The notes below the pieces were generated by a model. The model was not told where the DNA came from, ran no database searches, and saw only the letters and a list, made by a program, of their open reading frames with translations. This document shows positions 24,103 through 32,364 of a stretch of 64,000 nucleotides of DNA, in pieces. The DNA is from Marivibrio sp040218065 (GTDB lineage Bacteria; Pseudomonadota; Alphaproteobacteria; UBA8366; Aestuariispiraceae): the NCBI RefSeq assembly GCF_040218065.1, contig NZ_JAVJQE010000007.1, positions 196,339-260,338 on the forward strand. The letters are read 5' to 3'. How positions within the stretch are numbered: the first letter of the stretch is position 1; each line of letters begins with the position of its first letter. A program made the translations under genes and the position numbers.

Positions 24103-25395
24103 TTACACCGGCTCGACGACCCCAACGGCCGGACGCGACGGCAAGGCGGCCGGCCGGGCGTCGGCGTCGGTCTCCGACTCGTCCTCGTCGTCCGCGACGG
24201 CGTCCTGCGCCTCGGCGTCTCCGGCGGCCCGGGCGAGCCAATCGCGCGCGGCCTCCAGATCGCCGCGCTCCTCCTCCTCGAGCCGCGCCATCATGCGGCA
24301 AATGCGCGGGCTGGGCTGCGCGCCGACAAGGGGGGTCAGGTGATTGCGCGCCTCGCCCCAGAGCTGCGCGTCGAGCGAGGCCTGGGCGAGCGACAGATGC
24401 GCCTCCGGGTGGTCGGGCGCGAGCCCGCGCAGCTTCTCCATCCGCTTCACCTGGCCAAGCGCCGTAGTCCCGGTCGGCGCCAGGTCGCGATAGATCTCGG
24501 CCAACTGGGGATCGGGCTCGGTGCGCCAGGCGTCTTCGACCAATTTCTCGGCCTTGCGGCTCCGCCCCTCCTCGCGCAGCAGCGAGGCGGCGAGCCGCAC
24601 CGCCTCGATCGAGCGCGGGTCGGACTTCAAGGCCTGCTGGGCGGTCTTCAGCGCCGTGCGCGTCATGCCTTCGCGGCGCTGCGCCTTGGCCTCGGTCATC
24701 AGCAAATCGGCGCGCCGGCGGCCAACCTCGACCTCCGGGATCGCCTTGGCGCGGCCGGCGCGGTCGAGCGTCGCCAGGGCCGCCTGACGGCGCCCCTGCT
24801 CCTGCTGCAGCTCCAGCAGCTCGCGCAGCACCCAGGGCGTGCCCGGACGCAGCGCGTCCGCGCGCTCGGCCAGTTCAAGCGCGCGCGCGCGATCGCCGGC
24901 CTTCAACGCCTGCATCATCAGCCCGCGCACGCCCATGAAGGCCGTCGACGGATCGTCCAACATGCCTTCGAAATACCGGCGCGCGGCGTCGTCCTGGCCG
25001 TTCAGCTGCGCCGATTGCGCCGACAGCAGCCGCGTCAGCGCCGGGTCGTCGAGCAGCGCGTCGGCGCGTTTGGCCTGCCGCGCCGCCTCGTTCTTGTCGC
25101 CGGCCGCGACGGCCACCATGCCCTGCGTCAGGGCCTGATACCCGCGGGTTCGACGCGAGCGCGCGCGGCTCTCCTTCAGTCGTCCGGGCAGGCGCACGAC
25201 GCCGCGTCGGATCCGGTCGCCGAAGGCGAGCAGCAGCGCCAGGACGAGCACGGCGAGCAACAGCAGCCCGACCGGCATGTCGGCGCGCCAGCCGCGGAAC
25301 TCGATCGAAACCGCCCCGGGGTAGACGGTGAAATAGGCGACAAGAGCCCCCAGAATCCCGAGTTTGACGAGGAAGAGCAGCGCGCGGGCGGTCAT
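24103..25395 (-). CDS. hemY: HemY-type membrane TPR protein
   Basis: The 430-residue protein has two N-terminal membrane spans (about 5-30 and 42-60), the HemY_N pattern, followed by tetratricopeptide-like helices and an acidic tail. This is the heme-locus HemY of proteobacteria (not protoporphyrinogen oxidase), whose biochemical role remains poorly defined. It begins 4 bp after the HemD/HemX fusion stop, in the order hemC-hemD/X-hemY, which supports the name. Confidence 0.88.
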   Translation of the reverse strand: MTARALLFLVKLGILGALVAYFTVYPGAVSIEFRGWRADMPVGLLLLAVLVLALLLAFGDRIRRGVVRLPGRLKESRARSRRTRGYQALTQGMVAVAAGDKNEAARQAKRADALLDDPALTRLLSAQSAQLNGQDDAARRYFEGMLDDPSTAFMGVRGLMMQALKAGDRARALELAERADALRPGTPWVLRELLELQQEQGRRQAALATLDRAGRAKAIPEVEVGRRRADLLMTEAKAQRREGMTRTALKTAQQALKSDPRSIEAVRLAASLLREEGRSRKAEKLVEDAWRTEPDPQLAEIYRDLAPTGTTALGQVKRMEKLRGLAPDHPEAHLSLAQASLDAQLWGEARNHLTPLVGAQPSPRICRMMARLEEEERGDLEAARDWLARAAGDAEAQDAVADDEDESETDADARPAALPSRPAVGVVEPV

Positions 25396-25399
25396 CGGA

Positions 25400-27952
25400 T
25401 CAACCCTCCGTGCTGGCGGTCAGACGGTCGACCGCGGCCTGGCGCAGACGCTCCAGCGCCGCTTCGGCCGCAAGGCGCGCTTCCGCGTCGTCCAGCCATC
25501 GCGCGGCGGCGGGGCTCGCGTCGCGGGCGTCGGACAGGGCCGCGACGGCCGCGGCCAGGTCGCCGCGCGCCAGCGCCGCCTCGGCGCGGCTGACCGGCGG
25601 GCGTTCCGCCCCCTCGCCGGTCCTCCGGACGCTGACCAGGCTGGTCAGCCGACCGACCGCCTCGTCGACCCAATCGCCCTCGCCGCCGACCGCGGCGTGC
25701 ATGGCGGCGGCAGAGGCCCGGAAGCGTCGCTGCAAATCGGCGCGCGTCGGCACCCCCTGCTCAGCGTAGGGCTCAAGCGCCGCGATCGCCTCGTCGAGCG
25801 CCGGGTCGTCGGGCGCGAGGCCCGCGGCGCGCTCAAGCGGCGCGGCGAAGGGGCGGCCCGCGGCGAGCGCGTCCTGGACCGAGCCGACGGCGATCACCAC
25901 GGCGGCCTGCTGCGCGCCCTTGAGGGCGGGCGCGTCGGCCACGCGCTCGATCGTCTGGGCCTGTTCGGCGACGCGGCTCTCCATCGCGGCGAGGCGGTCG
26001 CGAAGCGCCTGCATCGCCTCCGCGCCCGGGCCGCTTTCGAGCGCCGCTTCGATCTCGGAGAGTCGGGTCTCCAATCCGGCCGTCGCCGACTCCAGCGCGG
26101 CCGGCGTCAGCCCGCCAGACCCGGCGGGCGCTTCTTCAAGCGCCGCCACGCGCTCCTCGAGCGCGGCGAGCGCCGCGGGATCCGCGCCCGGCGCGCCCTC
26201 CCCGGCGCTCGCGAGCGCCTCCTGCGTCCGGGCCGCGACCTGCTCGACTCGACCGCTCAGGTCCGCGATCTCCTGGGCCAGCGCTTCGATCTGCGCAGGA
26301 TCGACCCCCTGCCCGTCCGGCGGCACCGCCGCGACCTTGCCGATCAGCGGGTCGAGAACCGGCGCGACCTGCGCGCGCCAATAGGGCTCCGTCGCCACGG
26401 CGACGACGGCGATGAATCCGACCAGCAGCGCGAGCCAGGCCGGCCCGCCGCCGCCCTTGGTCGGCGCGGCCGGCGCGGCCGGCGTCGGGCGCGACGACGC
26501 CTTCGGCGGCGGGGCGCTCGCGCTTTCCGCCTGAGCGGCGGGGGAGGCCTGCGACGCGTCCGGCTGGGCGGGCGCGGCGTCGGGCGCGCGCTCGTCCGAC
26601 GGGTCGGACGGATCGCCCGGCTCCCGCGGGTCGCCAGGCTCCCGCCCGGCGCTCTGCGATCCCCAAGGGCTCTGTTCGGACCCGTCGGCCGGCGCGTCCG
26701 TCTCCGACTCGGCCCGGGTCGCCTCGGCCTGCGCGGTCACAGCGCCCAGATCGACGCCGGCGGCGGCCGCCGCGGCGATCACGTCGCGCCAACGGTTCTC
26801 GGGAATATGATCGCGGGTCTTCCACCCCTGGACGGTGCTGACGGCGACGCCCAGACGATTGGCCATCGGGCGAATGCCGCCAAACGCTTCGATCACCGCC
26901 TCGGCGCTCGGCGTCGCGGCCGACGCGGCGGTCTGCTGGGCCGGCGTTTCGCTCTGCGAGGCGGCGCGCGCCGGCTCTTCGCTGGAAGACCCGTCACCTG
27001 CGGGCTGGTCGCCCGCCGCCTTGGCCGCGGTCTTGTCGGCTTTCTTATCGCCCGTCTTATCGCCCGTTTTGTCGCCCGACTTATCGGACGTCCGGCGCTC
27101 GTCGTCGCTCATGGCGTTCCCCTCTGTCTCGGCGGCGAGTGTAGCAGCTTTTTCGCCGCTGTCAGGGGGAGTCTCTTCAGCTTGTACGCGTACACCCTCC
27201 TCGCGGCTCAGCAAACTCACGATTTCAGCCGCCTCCGGGGAGGCGGCGACGAGCGTACGACCCCAAGGCAGCTCGCCGGCCCGATCGGCGACGGCCTGAC
27301 TGAGGCAGGCCGCCGTCATGCCGCGCGCGGCGTCGGCGAGGTCGGCCTCGCGCATCAACTCGGTAAAGGTTTGAGCGGTGCGCGGGCTGAACAGGACGAC
27401 CGCGGCCACCCGGCCGGCGCGGATCGCCGCCTGAGCGTCTTCGCTCAGCCGCTCGGCCGTCTCCGCCTTGTAGAGCGCCCGTTTGACGACGCGGAAGCCC
27501 GCCTGCTCCAACCGTCCCGCCAGATCGCCGGCGAGGTCTGAGCCGGCCGCGTGAAACAGCCCCCCGTCGGCCGGTCGGCGCCGGCTTTCGACCAAATGCG
27601 CGAGCGCGGCCACGTCGCCGTCGGCGGTCTCGACCGTCGAGAACCCGACCATCCGAGCGGCGGCGGCCGTCGCCGGCCCGACGCACAAGGCCGGCAGGTC
27701 GCGTTTGCGGCTTTCGCGCGCGAACGCGCGCACGCCGTTGGCCGAGGTGAAGAGCAGCGCCTGGACATCGTCCAGATCCTTGGCGAACTGGGCGTGCGTC
27801 GGCGGGGTGGGGCGAATGGTCAGCAGCGGCTCCGGCAAGACGCCGAACCCGGCGGCCTCAAGCAGCGCCGAAAGGTCGGCCGCGTCGTCCGCGGGTCGGG
27901 TGACCAGGACGGTCGGCGCGTCGCCCTGCGCGCCGTCAGTCGAAGAAGCCAT
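25400..27952 (-). CDS. hemD: Uroporphyrinogen-III synthase fused to HemX/mitofilin-like membrane protein
   Basis: One uninterrupted frame of 850 codons. Residues about 12-245 are HemD (VLVTRPADDAADLSALLEAAG, LFTSANGVRAFA, LFSPRTAQTF). A linker follows with SGDKTGDK-type repeats, an HTH-like module (RLGVAVSTVQGWKTRDHIPENRW) and a Pro/Asp/Ala-rich stretch. Then come a membrane span (WLALLVGFIAVVAVA, about 525-540) and a long periplasmic coiled coil with a mitofilin-like end. HemD cyclises hydroxymethylbilane. An internal ATG at 27112 is preceded by GAGGGGAAC, so a separate HemX-like product could also be made. The start overlaps the hemC stop by 17 bp. Confidence 0.85.
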   Translation of the reverse strand: MASSTDGAQGDAPTVLVTRPADDAADLSALLEAAGFGVLPEPLLTIRPTPPTHAQFAKDLDDVQALLFTSANGVRAFARESRKRDLPALCVGPATAAAARMVGFSTVETADGDVAALAHLVESRRRPADGGLFHAAGSDLAGDLAGRLEQAGFRVVKRALYKAETAERLSEDAQAAIRAGRVAAVVLFSPRTAQTFTELMREADLADAARGMTAACLSQAVADRAGELPWGRTLVAASPEAAEIVSLLSREEGVRVQAEETPPDSGEKAATLAAETEGNAMSDDERRTSDKSGDKTGDKTGDKKADKTAAKAAGDQPAGDGSSSEEPARAASQSETPAQQTAASAATPSAEAVIEAFGGIRPMANRLGVAVSTVQGWKTRDHIPENRWRDVIAAAAAAGVDLGAVTAQAEATRAESETDAPADGSEQSPWGSQSAGREPGDPREPGDPSDPSDERAPDAAPAQPDASQASPAAQAESASAPPPKASSRPTPAAPAAPTKGGGGPAWLALLVGFIAVVAVATEPYWRAQVAPVLDPLIGKVAAVPPDGQGVDPAQIEALAQEIADLSGRVEQVAARTQEALASAGEGAPGADPAALAALEERVAALEEAPAGSGGLTPAALESATAGLETRLSEIEAALESGPGAEAMQALRDRLAAMESRVAEQAQTIERVADAPALKGAQQAAVVIAVGSVQDALAAGRPFAAPLERAAGLAPDDPALDEAIAALEPYAEQGVPTRADLQRRFRASAAAMHAAVGGEGDWVDEAVGRLTSLVSVRRTGEGAERPPVSRAEAALARGDLAAAVAALSDARDASPAAARWLDDAEARLAAEAALERLRQAAVDRLTASTEG

Positions 27953-28877
27953 CGCCCATCTCCGCTTTCAGACGCCGACCGGCCTCACGGCCGACGGCCT
28001 CGGAGTCGTCGGCCGGGCCGCTCTCCTCCACGCGCAGCAGGCGCGTTCCGTCCTCGCGCGCGACCAGACCGCGGAATCGGATCGTCCCGTCCGTGAGTTC
28101 GGCCAAGCCCGCGATGGGCGTATGGCAGGAGCCGTCCAGCACTTCGAGATAGGCGCGCTCGCACGTCACCCGGGCCAAGCTGTCGGCGTGGCTCAGCGGG
28201 GCGAGGATTTCGGCGACCGCCTCGTCCTCGATGCGTCGCGCAATGCAGATCGCGCCCTGCGCGACCGCGGGCAGGAACCGCTCCGGCTCGAGCGCGCGGG
28301 CGCCGGCGTCGGCCACCATGTCGAGGCGTGTCAGCCCCGCCATCGCCAACATCGTCGCGTCCGCCACGCCGTCGGCGAGCTTCTTCAGGCGCGTCTGCAC
28401 GTTGCCGCGGAACAGCACGATGTCGAGGTCGGGCCGCATCGCTTTCAACTGCGCCTTGCGCCGCAGGCTGGCGCTGCCCACCGTCGCGCCCCGGGGCAGC
28501 GCCTCCGGCCCCTCGGCCTTCAGGCTGAGCCAGGCGTCGCGCGGATCCTCGCGCTCCAGCACCGCGCCGATCGCGACGCCGGGATCGAGGATGGTCTCCA
28601 TATCCTTCATGGAGTGCACGGCGGCCGTGCAGCGATCCTCCAACAGCGCGCGGTCGAGCTCCTTGGTGAACAGCCCCTTGCCGCCCACTTCGGCCAGCGG
28701 CCGGTCGGTTATGGCGTCGCCCGAGACCTTGATCTCGCGGATCTCCACCGGCAGATCGGGCCAGCGGCGGGCCAGCAGGTCGCGCGTCTCATAGGCTTGG
28801 GCCATCGCCAGCGGGGAGCCGCGGGTGCCCAGGACGAAAGGTTTCTCGGGCGAGAAATGATCGATCGGTGATGTCAT
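27936..28877 (-). CDS. hemC: Porphobilinogen deaminase (hydroxymethylbilane synthase)
   Basis: The start is ATG 28877; the frame extends further upstream only as a shadow of tsaD. The 313-residue enzyme shows LGTRGSPLAMAQA (16-28), the substrate loop VHSMKDMET, GSASLRRKAQL and FRGNVQTRL, and the dipyrromethane-binding cysteine in LDGSCHTPIAG. It polymerises four porphobilinogens in tetrapyrrole synthesis, feeding heme and also B12 (cobN lies 3.5 kb away). First gene of the hemC-hemD/X-hemY operon. Confidence 0.97.
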   Translation of the reverse strand: MTSPIDHFSPEKPFVLGTRGSPLAMAQAYETRDLLARRWPDLPVEIREIKVSGDAITDRPLAEVGGKGLFTKELDRALLEDRCTAAVHSMKDMETILDPGVAIGAVLEREDPRDAWLSLKAEGPEALPRGATVGSASLRRKAQLKAMRPDLDIVLFRGNVQTRLKKLADGVADATMLAMAGLTRLDMVADAGARALEPERFLPAVAQGAICIARRIEDEAVAEILAPLSHADSLARVTCERAYLEVLDGSCHTPIAGLAELTDGTIRFRGLVAREDGTRLLRVEESGPADDSEAVGREAGRRLKAEMGDGFFD

Positions 28878-28888
28878 GGCGTCCAAGC

Positions 28889-28917
28889 TGTAGCCTATCG
28901 CGTCCGCATAGGCTACA
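28889..28917. promoter_or_regulatory. Perfect 10+10 inverted repeat in the hemC/tsaD divergent promoter region
   Basis: TGTAGCCTAT (28889-28898), 9 nt spacer, ATAGGCTACA (28908-28917). It occupies most of the 71 bp between the two divergent starts. It is either an operator or two mirror-image promoter elements. Confidence 0.6.
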
Positions 28918-28948
28918 CCCCCCGAAGACGGATCGGCGAGACCGGACG

Positions 28949-30022
28949 ATGAAGATTTTAGGCATCGAGACTTCCTGCGACGAGACGGCGGCGGCGGTGG
29001 TCGCGCGCGCGGCGGACGGATCCGGCCGGATACTCTCGAACGTCGTGCTCTCGCAGCTCGACGAGCATCGCGCCTACGGCGGCGTCGTCCCGGAGATCGC
29101 CGCGCGCAGCCATCTCGATCATCTCGATCGGCTGGTCGCACAGGCGATGACGGAGGCGGAGACGGACTTCGCCGCGCTCGACGGCGTCGCGGCCACGGCG
29201 GGGCCCGGTCTGATCGGCGGGGTGATGGTCGGCGCCCTGACCGCCAAGGCGATCGCCTGGTCGCGCGGCCTGCCCTTCATCGCGGTCAACCATCTGGAAG
29301 GGCACGCGCTGACCGCGCGGCTGACCGCCCAGGACCCGAACGAAGCGGCCTTCCCCTATCTGCTGCTGCTGGTCAGCGGCGGGCATTGCCAATTGCTCGC
29401 GGTGGAGGGGGTGGGGCGCTACCGGGTCTATGGCGGGACCGTCGACGATGCGGTCGGCGAGGCGTTCGACAAGACGGCCAAGCTGCTCGGGCTCGGCTAT
29501 CCCGGCGGTCCGGCCGTCGAGCGCGCGGCCGAAACGGCCGAGCGGCCCGAGCGCTTTGCGCTGAACCCGCCGATGCAGGGTCGCGCGACTTGCGATTTCT
29601 CCTTCTCCGGCCTCAAGACCGGCGTGCGCCAGCAGATTCAACGCCTCGGGAAGCCGACGCTCTCAGCGTCGGACAAAGCCGATCTGGCGGCCGCGTTCCA
29701 GCGCGCGGCGGCGCTGTCCCTGGCCGACCGGACGCGGCGCGCGGCCGTGCGCTTCTCGGAGGAGGTCGCGCCGGGCCGCGCCCTGGTGGTCGCCGGCGGC
29801 GTCGCGGCCAACCGGACGATCCGCGCGCATCTCGCCCAGGTCGCGGATGAGACCGGCATGCGCTTCCAGGCCCCGCCGCTCAAGCTCTGCACCGACAACG
29901 CCGCGATGATCGCCTGGGCGGGGGCGGAGCGGCTGGCGCTGGGCCTGACCGACGGGCTCGACTTCCGGCCGCGGCCGCGTTGGCCGCTCGCGGAGTTGTC
30001 CGCGCCGGAGACGGCGGCGTGA
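28949..30022 (+). CDS. tsaD: tRNA N6-adenosine threonylcarbamoyltransferase TsaD
   Basis: The start is ATG 28949. The 357-residue protein opens with ILGIETSCDETAAAVV, and has the metal ligands NHLEGHALTA, VSGGHCQLL, FSFSGLKTGVRQQ and VVAGGVAANRTIR. With TsaB/TsaE it transfers threonylcarbamoyl to A37 of ANN-decoding tRNAs, an essential modification. Its stop overlaps the gpsA start (GTGA). Divergent from hemC, a conserved arrangement in alphaproteobacteria. Confidence 0.97.
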   Translation: MKILGIETSCDETAAAVVARAADGSGRILSNVVLSQLDEHRAYGGVVPEIAARSHLDHLDRLVAQAMTEAETDFAALDGVAATAGPGLIGGVMVGALTAKAIAWSRGLPFIAVNHLEGHALTARLTAQDPNEAAFPYLLLLVSGGHCQLLAVEGVGRYRVYGGTVDDAVGEAFDKTAKLLGLGYPGGPAVERAAETAERPERFALNPPMQGRATCDFSFSGLKTGVRQQIQRLGKPTLSASDKADLAAAFQRAAALSLADRTRRAAVRFSEEVAPGRALVVAGGVAANRTIRAHLAQVADETGMRFQAPPLKLCTDNAAMIAWAGAERLALGLTDGLDFRPRPRWPLAELSAPETAA

Positions 30023-31047
30023 GCGGGGGCGAGACCGACGGGCCGGTCGCGATCCTGGGCGCGGGCGCCTGGGGCACGGCGCTCGCCTGCGTGGCGCGGC
30101 GCGCAGGACGGGAGGCGCGCCTGTGGGGCCGCGACCCGGAGGTGGTCGAGGCGATCGCCGCCGGGCGCGGAAACCCGGCCTATCTGCCCGATATCGCGTT
30201 GCCGGACGGAATCGCGGCGACCGCCGATATGGCCGAAGCGCTCGACGGCGCGGGCGTCGTGCTGATCGTCTGCCCCGCCCAGGCGATGCGCGAGGTGACC
30301 GGGCGGCTGATCCCGCATCTGCCGGCGAACGCGCCTGTCGCGCTGTGCGCCAAGGGAGTGGAGCGGGACAGCCTGAAGCTGATGACGGAAGTCGCGGCGG
30401 AGCGGCTGCCGGGCGCGCCGCTGGCCGTGCTCTCCGGGCCGACCTTCGCCGCCGAGGTGGCGCGCGGCCTGCCCACGGCGGTGACGGTGGCGAGCGAGGA
30501 TGCGGCGGCGGCCGAGGCGGTGCGCGACGCGCTCGGCGACGACGCGTTCCGCCCCTATCTCTCGGACGATCCGATCGGGGTCGAGGTCGCCGGCGCGGCC
30601 AAGAACGTGATCGCCATCGCCTGCGGTGTCGCCTGGGGCCTGGGCTTGGGCGAGAACGCCCGCGCCGCGCTGCTGACCCGGGGTCTGGCGGAGATCACGC
30701 GCCTGGCCGTGGCGCTGGGCGGCAAGCCCGAGACGATGATGGGGTTGGCGGGCCTGGGCGATTTGTCGCTGACCTGCAACAGCCGCACCAGCCGCAACAC
30801 CAGCTTCGGCTATGCGCTGGGCGAGGGCGAAGCGGCGGACGCCGTCCTCGAAGGCCGGCGCACCGTAACCGAAGGCTATTGGAGCGCGCAGGCGGTGGTG
30901 GGTCTGGCGGAGCGCGCCGGACTGGAGGATCTGCCGATCACGCGCGCGGTCGACGCGGTGCTGGCCGGCCGGATCACGACGGGCGAAGCGCTGCACGATT
31001 TGCTGGCCCGCCCGTTCCGGGCCGAGACGACGGACGACGCGCCGTAG
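30019..31047 (+). CDS. gpsA: Glycerol-3-phosphate dehydrogenase [NAD(P)+]
   Basis: GTG 30019 overlaps the tsaD stop; longer in-frame starts lie inside tsaD. The 342-residue enzyme has ILGAGAWGTALACVA (NAD loop), LSGPTFAAEVA, the catalytic Lys in EVAGAAKNVIAIACG and the substrate motif GLGDLSLTCNSRTSRN. It makes sn-glycerol-3-phosphate for phospholipids. Confidence 0.97.
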   Translation: MSGGETDGPVAILGAGAWGTALACVARRAGREARLWGRDPEVVEAIAAGRGNPAYLPDIALPDGIAATADMAEALDGAGVVLIVCPAQAMREVTGRLIPHLPANAPVALCAKGVERDSLKLMTEVAAERLPGAPLAVLSGPTFAAEVARGLPTAVTVASEDAAAAEAVRDALGDDAFRPYLSDDPIGVEVAGAAKNVIAIACGVAWGLGLGENARAALLTRGLAEITRLAVALGGKPETMMGLAGLGDLSLTCNSRTSRNTSFGYALGEGEAADAVLEGRRTVTEGYWSAQAVVGLAERAGLEDLPITRAVDAVLAGRITTGEALHDLLARPFRAETTDDAP

Positions 31048-31054
31048 CGCCGTT

Positions 31055-31087
31055 TTAGGGCCGCCTTAGGGCCGCCTTAGGGCCGCC
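31055..31087. repeat. Tandem 11 bp repeat, three copies plus a partial
   Basis: TTAGGGCCGCC is repeated exactly at 31055, 31066 and 31077, with a partial TTAGG at 31088 that includes the stop codon of the minus-strand gene. It lies between the convergent gpsA and the small-gene pair. Confidence 0.85.
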
Positions 31088-31276
31088 TTAGGATCGTCTG
31101 AGGCGCATCGCCAGCGGCGCCTGACCCACGCCGGTCAGCGCCTGGCGGATCCAATAAAGCGGGCGCCAGGAGGCGATCTCCGCCTCGACGCCGCCGAAGG
31201 CGTTGTCGACCCAATCGACATTCTCTTGGATCTCCCAATCCGCGGGCGCCTCCGAGCGAGGGCGCGACGGGGTCAT
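31088..31276 (-). CDS. Small protein of unknown function (62 aa)
   Basis: ATG 31276 overlaps the stop of the preceding gene (ATGA). The sequence is amphipathic with a tryptophan-rich middle (WEIQENVDWVDNAFGG, ASWRPLYWIRQALTG) and a basic end. No signal peptide and no recognised family. Its coupling to the gene before it is the main argument that it is real. Confidence 0.6.
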   Translation of the reverse strand: MTPSRPRSEAPADWEIQENVDWVDNAFGGVEAEIASWRPLYWIRQALTGVGQAPLAMRLRRS

Positions 31277-31581
31277 CGGGTGCGGCTTTCGGCGTCGGTG
31301 ATGCGGATCAGCCGGTCGGTCGGCCGGCTCTCGGACGTCTCGGCAAGGGCGAGGCGCAACAGGCGCGCCGTCTCCGCGTCGGGCGCCGCCACTTCGGCCG
31401 GCCCGCCGGTGGTCATGGCGCGCAGCACGGCGAGGCCGACCCGGTCGAGGACGAACTTCACGAGATCGATCTTCTCGCGCTCGGCCTCGGCGGCGCCGTC
31501 GGCCTCCGCCTGGTCGATCCACCGCGTGAGCGCGCTCATGTCGAGCGCCTCCGCCCCGTTCTTCGCCGCCAGCTCGGCCAT
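31273..31581 (-). CDS. Hypothetical protein (102 aa)
   Basis: Short, mostly helical and acidic at the N-terminus (ALDMSALTRWIDQAEADGAAEAEREKI is the start of a likely helical pair), basic at the C-terminus. No recognised domain. It heads a two-gene unit with the 62-residue gene. An AT-richer region upstream (31,660-31,720) separates it from the divergent gene at 31,780 and should hold both promoters. Confidence 0.6.
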   Translation of the reverse strand: MAELAAKNGAEALDMSALTRWIDQAEADGAAEAEREKIDLVKFVLDRVGLAVLRAMTTGGPAEVAAPDAETARLLRLALAETSESRPTDRLIRITDAESRTR

Positions 31582-31779
31582 CGACGTCTCCTTCGAAAAG
31601 CCTCGAACCCGGTTGAGGCGCGGCGCGGGATGCGCCGCCCCCGATTAGCCGGGACCAATAGGCGGATTCTATGACAATCCCGCGACGCTTCCCTTACCTT
31701 TGTAAGACGGGCCGGACGCTGCTATAGCCCCTCCCGTCAGCCGCTCATCAGTCCGCGCTAGGAGGCGCGCCCGACGCCC

Positions 31780-32364
31780 ATGACCGCCGCCGAAAAGACC
31801 CTGACGCTCGACGTCTGGCAATTCGTCCGCCTGATGGTGCGCATGGAGGAGACCTTGCAGGCCGGCGACGGGTCGTCCGCCCTGCGCCAGCTGTATGAGC
31901 GGTGGGAGGATCTCTGGGTCGACCTCGACGCCCGGCTGGTCGATCTGGGCCGCACCGACATGGACGCTTTCGCCGATCTGATGATGGAGCAGGAGGTGGT
32001 GCTGGAGGATGTGCCGCCCGGCGCCTATGCGCTGGTCGCCGACGAGTTGGAGAAGGTGACGGCGGAGCTCAAACGCACCCTCTCCCACACGGAAGATCCG
32101 GCGCAGGTGGAGGATCTGAGCTTCGAGCGCGACGAGATTTCGCTCACCGTTCGCGCCTTGCGCGGCGGGGCGAAGGGCGCGCCGGGCAAGCCCGGCCGGC
32201 CGAAGTCCGACGCTGCGGCGTCCAAGGGGCGCAGGAAAGCGCCGGCTGGGAAAGGCCCGGCGGGAAAAGGTCCGGCGAAGCGCCCCGGAGGCGAGCGGGC
32301 GGCGCGCGCCGGCGCCAAAGCCGCGACGAAGCGCCCCGGAGGCGGGCCGCCGCGCGGGCGCTAG
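31780..32364 (+). CDS. Unknown protein with histone-H1-like basic tail
   Basis: The 194-residue product has an acidic helical N-terminal domain (1-130), then an Ala/Lys/Pro/Gly tail (about 133-194) with repeats such as RKAPAGKGPAGKGPAKRPGG and a second RPGGG block. Basic tails of this type bind nucleic acid in bacterial H1-like proteins. AGGAGG lies 14 bp before the ATG. Its TAG stop overlaps the stop codon of convergent cobN on a shared CTAG palindrome. Function unknown. Confidence 0.7.
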   Translation: MTAAEKTLTLDVWQFVRLMVRMEETLQAGDGSSALRQLYERWEDLWVDLDARLVDLGRTDMDAFADLMMEQEVVLEDVPPGAYALVADELEKVTAELKRTLSHTEDPAQVEDLSFERDEISLTVRALRGGAKGAPGKPGRPKSDAAASKGRRKAPAGKGPAGKGPAKRPGGERAARAGAKAATKRPGGGPPRGR

